A DNA stretch of 64,000 bases from the NCBI GenBank assembly GCA_014529385.2, contig CM043960.1:34490396-34554395 (forward strand). The letters are read 5' to 3'. Source of the DNA: Adiantum capillus-veneris (Eukaryota > Streptophyta > Polypodiopsida > Polypodiales > Pteridaceae). The notes under the pieces are model-generated. The model searched no databases, was not told the origin of the DNA, and saw only the letters and a program-made list of their open reading frames with translations. Both the position numbers and the translations under genes were made by a program. Positions 55,343 to 64,000 of this stretch are shown here, piece by piece (positions within the stretch are counted from its first letter, which is position 1; the number at the start of each line of letters is the position of its first letter).

Positions 55343-55559
55343 GATAACTTACTGCACCATATCAACCAAGTTTGCACCTAGTAAAATATTATAATCCGCT
55401 CAAAGTCCTTAAATCAGTTAAAATAGATAGTTAGAGATAAGATGAGAGGGAGATAGGAGAAGGAATAATGAATAAATTAATCCAATTTCTATATCTTAAA
55501 ACTTTGGTTTTTTGAAAATTCTACAAGTGTATCAAAAGCTTCTAATAAATTCTAATGGA
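55343..55559. other. Element E: spacer between P3 and gag
   Basis: AT-rich, no coding frame. Confidence 0.5.
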
Positions 55560-56430
55560 TCTGACATAATGCACTCAGTAATATCCCTGATTGTGGCATC
55601 CTTCGACCAATGGAGCATAGTTGTCACATTCCTTGAGTATATCGGATGGTTGACTCCAATAATCCTTTGTGATCTTTGGCTAGAACATCTCTTCATTGGC
55701 GTGTGAGTCATACCATTCTTGAGTAAGGGATTTGTTTGTCACATGTACCCCCATTTTGGTGTGGACAAACGCCTTCTTGTACCCGAAGTTGTCATCAAAG
55801 TAGGTAGATTCTTTTGGAAACACATCCTATGTGTCCCATCCAACTGAGCTGTGAATATTTGCACAATCTACAAGGCACTAAGGTCTATTGTAGGCATTGT
55901 GTATAATTTTTATATTGCAAGGATTGTAGATTAGTGACTTCCCAAACAAGTCAAAGAACAACTTCCAAGGTATCGGGGCAAAGGAATGTCGGTCGTTGTT
56001 TTGCCATTGCCGGCCCCAAAAAATAAACATAACAATGCCAAAGCATCCCACAAACATTACTAAAGGAAATATGTTTCTGGCCATCCATGTTTCTTTTGTC
56101 GATCTTAGGGTAAGTTCATAAGCATTTATGTACATTATTTGATTAGTGACTACAATCCATTCCCAATTTGGATTGTATCTACTCGATACTCCCAATAGGC
56201 AAGGATTTATGCACAGGGGTCTAAACTTGGGGTTCCCTTGCAGAATAATGTTACCAATCTCGAAAGGTATTTGGTACAATAAAATCCGTAGACATCAACC
56301 TTTTCTTCTCTTCCCCATTATGCATGGTAGTGACAAATCTTTGTACTTTTACTCCACTTTGGAAATGCTCCTCCACCATAAGGTGAGAGAGTATATCCAC
56401 CCATATCCCTCTAGGTAAGATGTCAATCAT
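55560..56430 (-). pseudogene. Element E leader ORF P3 (degenerate paralogue of P2)
   Basis: Starts MIDILPRGIWVDILSHLM at 56430. After about 59 codons a shift moves it to the frame open from 56279 to 55878 (NPKFRPLCINPCLLG, YELTLRSTKETWMARN, FGKSLIYNPCNIKIIHNAYN), and coding-like sequence continues with stops to about 55560 (YFDDNFGYKKAFVHTKMGVH, TQEWYDSHANEEMF). The block from IVPNTF to the RP-Q-C end parallels P2 (LVPNTY ... KPRC). Not a known gag, pol or env domain that I recognise. Confidence 0.5.
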
Positions 56431-56825
56431 CTACACACACACACCCCATCACTCAAGTTAGTTAAAATGATAAAACCAAGATGCAAACTCAAATTTTATA
56501 TCCTCAAAACAATATGCGTCATATATCGAAATCAAATTTTTATAACCACAGAAGACCAAAAAGATACATAGTGTTTCTAGAAGATACATAAATACAAAAG
56601 GGTCCAATGAACCAATTCTTGATTCCTACAACTGAGGTTCTACCCCTATACTTGTTCACATCTCGGGTGTCAAATTTTAGAACTTCAACTTGTGCACTAA
56701 AAGTCAGGTCTTTATTTTTGTACCATTCTGCCCCCGTGATACATCCTTGGGTGATAATCTATTAAAGCAGTTTACATGAGCATGTCTTTTATTTACGTCA
56801 TTTTTATAGAAATATCTACTCGAGT

Positions 56826-57395
56826 TCACTGCCATTGGTTGTGCCTGGGCAAGTCACCATTGCACCTTGGTTTCTCGTAGCCATCAAAGGTAATGGTGAC
56901 ATTGTGAGGGTTGTATTTGAGAATAGGTCCATAGACTCTATTGAACCAATCCTGGGGTACATAATAGATTTGGTTCCCGCCATTTGACTTCTTCCATACT
57001 CTGATTATGACCTTCTCACAAAAGCCGTATCTTTGGTTTAGCATAAGATCCTTCTTACTAAGTATGAGTTCACGGCTCGGTATGTCCAAAAGAGAGCATA
57101 AGTTAAGGTAAAGAACATATCCTTGCACTTTAACATCGCCTTCTTGGATCTTTTTCTTCACCCAAAGCTGTGGGTTGGTCATAAATCTATCAGGAACTTG
57201 TGTTCGATGTTCAGGTTGAGCTTCAACATATAACTCCCATGCTACGTAAGTGTTGGGTACAAGGTAATCTCTAGTCCCCTTTGAAACTCGAACCACTTCA
57301 ATTCTCCAATGGAGACTAAATCCAACCGCATGATTGAAAAATATTCTTTGAGTAAAGTCACTTAGGAGTTCATCTAGACAATTAAGAAGATCCAT
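56826..57395 (-). CDS. Element E leader ORF P2 (189 codons, unknown)
   Basis: An intact ORF between primer site and gag. Composition is that of a folded, beta-rich protein: FSLHWRIEVVRVSKGTRDY, LVPNTYVAWELYVEA, VKVQGYVLYLNLCSLLD, VIIRVWKKSNGGNQIYYVPQ, KYNPHNVTITFDGYEKP. No signal peptide or membrane helix seen. It is paralogous to P3. In a decayed element an intact 189-codon frame outside gag-pol is unexpected. It could be a captured host gene piece or a lineage-specific retroelement protein; no function can be assigned. Confidence 0.6.
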   Translation of the reverse strand: MDLLNCLDELLSDFTQRIFFNHAVGFSLHWRIEVVRVSKGTRDYLVPNTYVAWELYVEAQPEHRTQVPDRFMTNPQLWVKKKIQEGDVKVQGYVLYLNLCSLLDIPSRELILSKKDLMLNQRYGFCEKVIIRVWKKSNGGNQIYYVPQDWFNRVYGPILKYNPHNVTITFDGYEKPRCNGDLPRHNQWQ

Positions 57396-57603
57396 CTAAA
57401 ACAAGACAAGGAGAGAGAAAAAAAACTTAGTACACAAGTTAACCAAAACTGAGTCTATGATTTTTTTATTCATCAAAATTTGATCTTTATGATTTCATTA
57501 CAATATTATGGGTGTCTTGGAGCTAATTCTCTAAATATTCTTATAACTCTCATAACAGGGTATTCTCTCATACCTCCATGCAACAACGTGGTCTGTAGTT
57601 ATC

Positions 57604-57963
57604 TTATAACTTCTCTTTTCCTATGACAACTGCAAGAGCTTCAAACTTCTTAGCAAATTTGGAAGTTTTTAACATTTGGGAGCGCATTGCCAAGTAGTAA
57701 AGCATATCTTCTAGGCCTAGTCTGAGGTTGGTAAACCAATCTCTTGGACTGTCATCAATATAGATGAAGAATTGACGGGTAAGGTATTTACGATCAACAC
57801 TCTTCCAAAAAGTTGTGCTGCCCACATGCCAAAGACTTTGGTCCCGATTTCTAAGTAAAAGAGTTCCCGTTTCCTTGGACAACCTTGTCTCCATATTGTT
57901 GAACACTATGGCCAGAACCTCATTCCTCTGGCTAAAGAATTCAGACATCACTCTCGGAGCCAT
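57604..57963 (-). CDS. Element E leader ORF P1 (119 codons, unknown)
   Basis: An intact ORF starting MAPRVMSEFFSQRNEVLAIV at 57963, about 240 bp inside the primer site, so it is the first ORF of the element transcript. Predicted mostly helical by eye (VFNNMETRLSKETGTLLL, LRLGLEDMLYYLAMRSQM, FAKKFEALAVV), with a central aromatic-rich part (LWHVGSTTFWKSVDRKYL). No family recognised. It lies 208 bp upstream of P2. Confidence 0.55.
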   Translation of the reverse strand: MAPRVMSEFFSQRNEVLAIVFNNMETRLSKETGTLLLRNRDQSLWHVGSTTFWKSVDRKYLTRQFFIYIDDSPRDWFTNLRLGLEDMLYYLAMRSQMLKTSKFAKKFEALAVVIGKEKL

Positions 57964-58205
57964 TTGTTACTACAAAACATATTCAAAGAAATTACAACGA
58001 CGTTGTTTGAACACTTCAACCATTTTACCAACTCTCGAACCAAACACTTCCACTCAAGAAGACAAGTCAAACAAGTATCACCGACCAATTTCACTTATAG
58101 ATGCATTATGAATACAATATATTTTATCAAACAGCATGCATGAATGCGTGCATGATGCATAACTAACCCAACTAGTATCAGGCTATCGCTATAACCTTAA
58201 GCATA

Positions 58206-58218
58206 GGCTTTGATACCA
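58206..58218 (-). promoter_or_regulatory. Primer-binding site of element E
   Basis: Minus-strand TGGTATCAAAGCC, an initiator-Met-type site with A for G at one position, two bases from the LTR. Confidence 0.75.
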
Positions 58219-58482
58219 GGTGAGAGATACCCCTCCCCGGGGATCTATGCACAAAATATACATTTTACACTTTTATACAATTTTCAATATACATCGAAGT
58301 TGTGGAAGCATTTGCATAGGGGAGGATTTTTCAGCGCTCGACTAAGCATGGAGTTAAAGCCATGATCCGGACTGCATCTAGAGGTTCCTAGTGACTAGTG
58401 CTACCCCTCAATGGGTGTTATGAATGAGATCGTACTCAAGAAAAATATAACATTGTGGAGGGTGAATATATGTGTACACTGC

Positions 58483-58487
<5 letters not shown>

Positions 58488-58576
<89 letters not shown>
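58488..58576. repeat. (GA)n microsatellite in right LTR of E
   Basis: About 89 bp of uninterrupted GA. Confidence 0.95.
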
Positions 58577-58580
<4 letters not shown>

Positions 58581-58917
58581 GAGTGCACAGAGACATGGAA
58601 AAATGAAAACAGAGAATCTTTAAATGTCATGTCTAAATAAAACAGGAAACCATGTATTAATGCAATGAAAAATATCGGTATACCATAACATTAAAAAGTT
58701 TGACAAAAGAAGTAGCAGAGTACCTGACCCTGTGTAGGGATCGACTGGTCCACCCATCCACTTTCGCTCTACTATCGACCAAGAGAATTTCACTTCGTCG
58801 GGAGCGAGCCAGAACACCTCCAACCTATCTGAGCCAGACATAGGTTGAGGCCGCTTCGCCTCCCTCCATGAACACGAGCTCTGAAAGGATCCCAAGAACC
58901 AATAGGTGGTAGGGTAT

Positions 58918-60846
58918 TGAGGCATGCTTTTCCATGCATGGGAACCCCCCCATATTTTTTTCTCTTTTACCAAAAATATTTCCTATTATATAAGTTACTT
59001 TTGATTTTTTCTTCCCTTTTTCACTAACGTTTTAACCTTTATTAAATAAATAATACTTATGCTAATCAATCACAATGTAGCATAATAAGTAAGCTTTCTT
59101 TGTTGATCTCTCTTTTGATCTTAAAAATATTAAATATATATATATTCTAGTATTTTCTAATATATTTTTTTCATGTATATATATTATTCCACTCTACCAA
59201 ATATTTTATTCACTAGTTTTCATTTTCAAACCTCAACCCCACTTTCAAATTTCAATAATACCTCCATCTAGATGATTGCCAATCTTTTCAACACTCTAGG
59301 TCATGTTTTCATACACATGAAGGAGCTTACACTTGAAGGCAAGAGAGAAGTCCACTCAAAGGGGACCACCAAAAGACTTTTGCAGCCACAAATAATACAT
59401 TATTTGGCTAAATTTTTTAAGTAAAGAAGAACCCCGAATCTGAAGGAGCGTTCAACATGAAAGATGTAGCTCGTGATCTCAACTTTTAGCTCAAATTTTT
59501 TCAGAATTTTTGGAGTTATGAACACGGAGATATGATTTTTGTAGTGGATCCCAGTTTTCTCATGAAATGGTGACACAGGCCATCCCCACTTTTCTTCCTT
59601 CTAGAATGGCTATGGTTCTACAAGTCTTCAAGCATGATTACAAGAGACAAGGCTCTTTTAATGAGGTCTTGGCTAGTCTAGAGTAATTCTATCACCATTT
59701 TTGGAGGATCCATCCTCATCAACAAATATCCACCTTCGACAACCTCTCTTATAATTTTCTTACCTTTCTCTTCTCTCCCTAATAAGCTTATGTCTATCCA
59801 AAGCTAAACTATTGTAAATATTTCCTATCCTCTATATCCTACCCACATTCTCTCTTCTTCTCTCTCTATTGACTCTGGTATTTTAAATAATGAGGAGACA
59901 AGATGGGAGCCACAGTCACATGCACCCCATTTTCCTAGTCACCAAAGTGGGACACTCACCTCAAATAGAAATATTGCTAAATCCTTCCCTCCTTCCCTAT
60001 ATAAGGAGGCCATGAGATCTCACTTGGGGGAGAGAACACACACACACACACACACCTATCCATACACACTCTTGTGCTACATGCTTGTAGCATGAACCCT
60101 AATCACATAATCACAACACCATCATCATCACCATCACCATGCACAAAAGATGAGCACCACACCTCCACACCACTTGTAATTAAGGGTTGAAGGCACAATT
60201 TCAAGAAGAAGAAGGGTGGACACACTCATGATATTCCTCGCCATCAACTCCCATCTCTCCATTATGCCTCCTACGATCTTGTTCCCTTCTCATTTTCCTG
60301 CCATACGCTACCTATTGTATTCATCTTTTGCAAGCAATCAACACACTCCATCTTGGTGCCATACTTTGTGTCGCTTTGGATACATCTCATTGTGAGTATG
60401 GTATATGCTTGTTCCTTGCCATTTTTTTTCTGCTTATGTTAAGGTGTGCGGATTCGCCACCACACACACACACTCTCTCTCCCTCTCATATTCCTATCAT
60501 CTTGCTACCTCCATCTTAAGGTGTGCGGATTCGCCACCTTTTGTATGAGAAGTGAGCATACTTGCATGTATCCCTGACCTCTTTATCTTCCTTACTACAT
60601 GCACGCGTAGCAAGCCCATTCTCACTCACTCACCACTCCTCTCACCTTATTCTCCGACCACCCCATTCCACATTTGGGCGTGGATCTTGAAATTGTTTTC
60701 CATGCATGCTTCATTGTGTATATGTATGCGTCCTAGCCGCATATCTTGCTAGGTGGTGCCCCTATTGTGTATTCCCCATGATGAGGCCATTGTGCATAGC
60801 CTTGGTGTAGAGGCCACCGGGTCTATTTTTTCACTTCCGCCTCTCA
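58918..60846 (+). mobile_element. Solo LTR inserted in the right LTR of element E (1929 bp)
   Basis: The left LTR of E runs through this point without it. It starts TGAGGCATGC and ends CGCCTCTCA; GTAT flanks both sides (58914-58917 and 60847-60850), fitting a 4-bp target duplication. It has a plus-strand TATA box CTATATAAGG at 59998-60007, a (CA)n run at about 60036-60055, and no internal retroelement genes. It shares segments with the LTR of element D and probably belongs to a related family. Confidence 0.75.
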
Positions 60847-61190
60847 GTATCAACACCAACCATACCAGTTTAGACACCACGCCTCTTCAATGCCTAGCAC
60901 CGGGTGTTTAGGCAAAGCCAAGGCAAAATCTTCGACGTGTTAGCCATGTAGGTTATTCAATCCCCGACGCACTAAACGTGTAGATGAGCCTAACAAAAAG
61001 AAGAAGACCTAGGCAACACCCCCGATCCAGCAAAGCCCAAGGTCAATGACCTTTTAGTTTAAGGCTAAGCGGTGTAGGTGATCCTAGTCTTGTAGCGACA
61101 CTGCCATGAGAAACATAACACGTGAGTCAAATCACAATAGCACTTTCCATAGGACCGTATGCACAAATAATCTTTTCCAAGCAGTTAGAC

Positions 61191-61544
61191 TGTACAAGGC
61201 CTCTACCCTTACACGTCTACCATAAACCATCTAGATCACTTCATGATCCATTCCCAAAACCATAAACCATAATCCAATCGCATCACACAGGCGAGCACTC
61301 CACCCAACTTGAGTGAGGCACGACCAATCTTGCATAACCATTTTAGAATATAACATGGCTGCAAAACTGTACAAGGCCTCTACCCTTACACGTCTACCAT
61401 AAACCATCTAGATCACTTCATGATCCATTCCCAAAACCATAAACCATAATCCAATCGCATCACACAGGCGAGCAATCCACCCAACTTGAGTGAGGCACGA
61501 CCAATCTCGCATAACCATTTTAGAATATAACATGGCTGCAAAAA
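61191..61544. repeat. 177-bp tandem duplication in right LTR of E
   Basis: Two adjacent copies (61191-61367 and 61368-61544), each starting TGTACAAGGCC, with only a few differences. The left LTR has a single copy at about 48270-48446. Confidence 0.9.
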
Positions 61545-63198
61545 TTTGAGCAGTATTTTGGCAGCATAACCATATCCAGAAAACAAACGATGCACCACAA
61601 CGGCTTACACCATCAAATCACAACCATAATCCATGAGATAATCTCAACCCTTAACCATAAATCATAACCACAATGAACCAACTCCCACACTTGGAGTTTG
61701 ACATAACCCCTACAATTAATCAGAGTCCACACACATCTGACCCTTAGGACATGATTCTTTCATGCATAAAAAGAGTCCAATCAGAAACTAATCATGATAT
61801 AAAAATTCAATTTTGATAACATCCAACCATGCAAAGTTGATGCATCACATCTACACTTCACCTCTCTAGCATATAGAGCTAGTTTTGACCTAAATAACCA
61901 TGCATATGAGGCATCCACATCAATCCATGAGCTCCCATATATTATATGATAACATTCCATCACCATAAGCATGATGCAAAATAGCTACGACCTTTAGGTC
62001 AACCATAAACCATAACTTCACACATATGCAAAAAACAAATTTTTGTCATTTTTGGGAGTATGCAAAATATGAAATTGAAAATATTTGACCTCAAACCAAT
62101 GCATCAAGGTCATCTCTCGATCACATCACTTTACCCATATGGTACTCACACAAAAAACGGTATCCCCAAAAGAAAGCCACTTTAATCATATCTGCCTATG
62201 CGGTTCGGTATGCTTAACCATATACTCTCATATAAGTTTATGGAAAAATAGTTGAAATCAACTCATCAAAACAAACCATAAATCATACATAAACGGCTCG
62301 ATTAACTCACGACGTCATATGGTACCCTCCCTTGGTAGCACCCCTATACGTGTAGGCAAAATCGGTTATGGAACGATTAATAACTCGCTTCCCGAGGTGA
62401 TAACGGAGACCTAAATTCATTTATCATCAAGTTTTATCAAGATTTTCAATTGGTTAAGTGGGTTTGCCCATCCGATGAATTTATATAGTGGTTCTCCAAG
62501 GAGCCTGGAGTCAAAAAATTTGGTTGTGGAGTGGACAACAAGCTGTTTTTTGACCATATCTCTTAGCTCATGCGTGTTTTTCACATGACACTTAAGAGAG
62601 AAAATGTTGTAAATGATGTGTTTTATCTCTAGTATAAAGGGTTTGGATTGATTTATAACGGTTTGTGATTTATGACCAAAACAGTGTTCCTACCGCCTCT
62701 ATGATGTGAAACAAAAAGTGCTTTTTATGCACGCACGCGATCATAAAAGTGATGAAATAATCATGAGGCAACTTTATATGTACTCGGTAAAACTATACAT
62801 GCACTCATATGCGGAAAAAAAATCACGGAGAGGGTGACTACTCAGAAAAATGACATAGAGAGAGAGAGAGAGAGAGAGATGATAGCTATGGAGTTTAGAG
62901 CTTCTAACCGTGCTTTAGAATCGATTAGGGACTGTCAAAAGGTTTCTTGCTTTTCCACAAGAGAGCGGTGATGAGAGCTACGTAGAGGTATCCGTTACGA
63001 AAGCTTCCGGAGAGCTTGTACATCGTGAAACGAGAGAGAAGATAGTAAGCAAGTAGAGAGAGAGTATGCTAAGAGAGAGAGAGAGAAGATCTTATGGAGA
63101 TAATGATGAAGATCTTGCACCACTCCGTATAATAGATATGTATAGCCTTGCGATAGTAGACGCAACAGACGACACTGAAAACTGAGCACTCTATGCCA

Positions 63199-63207
63199 AT
63201 TTATAGG
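63199..63207 (-). promoter_or_regulatory. TATA box of E LTR (right, 5' copy)
   Basis: Minus-strand CCTATAAAT at the position matching 50019-50027. As part of the 5' LTR, this is the copy that would drive the element. Confidence 0.45.
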
Positions 63208-64000
63208 TTCTACAGTTGTCCGGAGAGTGCCCCAAGCTACAAATAGCGCTAGTTCTTAGCCTGGATTAGTCTCTTGCTTTTGGGAAACTACTCTAATCTT
63301 TTCTAAAACCATGGCACAGCTTTTGATGGTCAACTCTCCCACTTATCATTCAATTTTTACAGCAAAATTGACCATCTGAACAATATCTTGCCAACTAATG
63401 GAACCCGTAGCTAGACTAGGCGCACCCTAATGTCCCGACATAATTATGAATTTCTCGTACTTACGATATCGCTTTTCATAAAAATAATTCCCGTAAAAAT
63501 CTTGTTTAGTCCCGTTTTTGCTCCGGTTGAGCATTTTTAAATCGATGGAGACTAAAATTAATATTTTTATGTTTAGGTCATCATAAAAAGCAAATTGCTT
63601 TTCAAAAAAACGCCTAAAAGCACGAAAAGCTAGAAATAGTGTAAAAAGAAAAAAAAAGTAAAATTTTCTAAAATTGAACCATAGGTTCGCCGCGGCCACT
63701 GGAATAAGAAAGCGGACTCAATTTTCACTAAAAAGCACTAAAAATCATGAAAAGCTAAAAATAGTGTGAAAAGCACTCAAAAAAAGTAGATATTTACAAA
63801 ATTGAACCATAGCTTTTTTGAAACACGTAGATCAAGGATCTGATCTTGCTTTTTGCAAAAAAAGCATTTAAAAGCATGAAAAAACTAAAAATAGCGGATT
63901 TTTCCAAAACTGAACCAAATGTCCGTCTTACCTACTGGAACATGGAAACGACCTTGCTTTTTACTTTAGAACCTTAAAATACTATCAATCCAGCATCTTA

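Larger units (their letters stand above)
47264..64000 (-). mobile_element. Element E: large chromovirus with extra leader ORFs (truncated by window end)
   Basis: Left LTR 47264-50913, polypurine tract, degenerate pol, protease and gag, about 2.4 kb of extra ORFs, primer site 58206-58218, and right LTR from 58221 past the window end (by about 77 bp, judged from the left LTR). A solo LTR sits in the right LTR. The two LTRs differ by many substitutions and by indels of 177 and about 240 bp, so E is much older than F. It inserted into the 3' end of element D; the candidate target duplication on this side is GAATG. Confidence 0.85.
58221..64000 (-). repeat. 5' LTR of element E (interrupted, runs off the window)
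   Basis: Homologous to 47264-50836 with a 1929-bp solo LTR at 58918-60846, a 177-bp tandem duplication at 61191-61544 and about 240 bp at 62415-62640 that is absent from the left LTR. The sequence at 64000 corresponds to about 50836 of the left copy. Confidence 0.85.

Overview
This window is repeat-dense nuclear DNA of a land plant. The signs are Ty3/gypsy (Metaviridae-type) LTR retrotransposons with chromodomains or a second RNase H, initiator-Met-tRNA primer sites, CACTA-like DNA transposons, long (GA)n/(CT)n tracts, and short GT-AG introns in the one gene-like island. I see no prokaryotic operon, rRNA, tRNA or CRISPR. The species cannot be fixed from the sequence.

Left third (1-13.6 kb): three retroelements are stacked inside one another. 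Element A (minus, partial) has a 5' LTR at 4391-7027, a primer site, two small leader ORFs, gag-protease and a damaged pol that carries a duplicated RT segment at the window edge. A sits inside the protease of element B (minus; gag 7028-8467, primer site 8864, 5' LTR 8877-10522). B in turn interrupts element C (plus; decayed pol 10523-13255), which also holds a 241-bp MITE. B, C and the intact element F belong to one chromovirus family.

13.7-24 kb is the least repeat-dominated part. It has a broken ribosomal protein L20 copy (about 15.6 kb), a six-exon methyltransferase-like gene or recent pseudogene (17.3-18.8 kb), a (CT)n minisatellite (19.2-19.8 kb), a CACTA transposon end (20572), an orphan exon-like segment (20780-21003) and other coding-like scraps.

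24-39.5 kb: an old minus-strand retroelement (G) is split by two 1.34-kb CACTA-ended TIR elements and by intact chromovirus F (30088-38976). F has two 1590-bp LTRs with one mismatch seen by eye, a 5-bp ACTTA target duplication, primer site, polypurine tract and one 1649-codon gag-pol ORF. Its protease motif reads D-P-G instead of D-S-G.

39.5-47.3 kb: decayed plus-strand element D, with two small leader ORFs homologous to those of A. 47.3-64 kb: large minus-strand chromovirus E, with 3.65-kb LTRs, one of which contains a 1.93-kb solo LTR. Between primer site and gag, E carries about 2.4 kb of extra ORFs that I cannot assign.

Best candidates for something undescribed: (1) the 70-72 codon paired leader ORFs shared by A and D, whose differences look mainly synonymous; (2) the P1-P2-P3 leader module of E; (3) the spliced methyltransferase-like gene.
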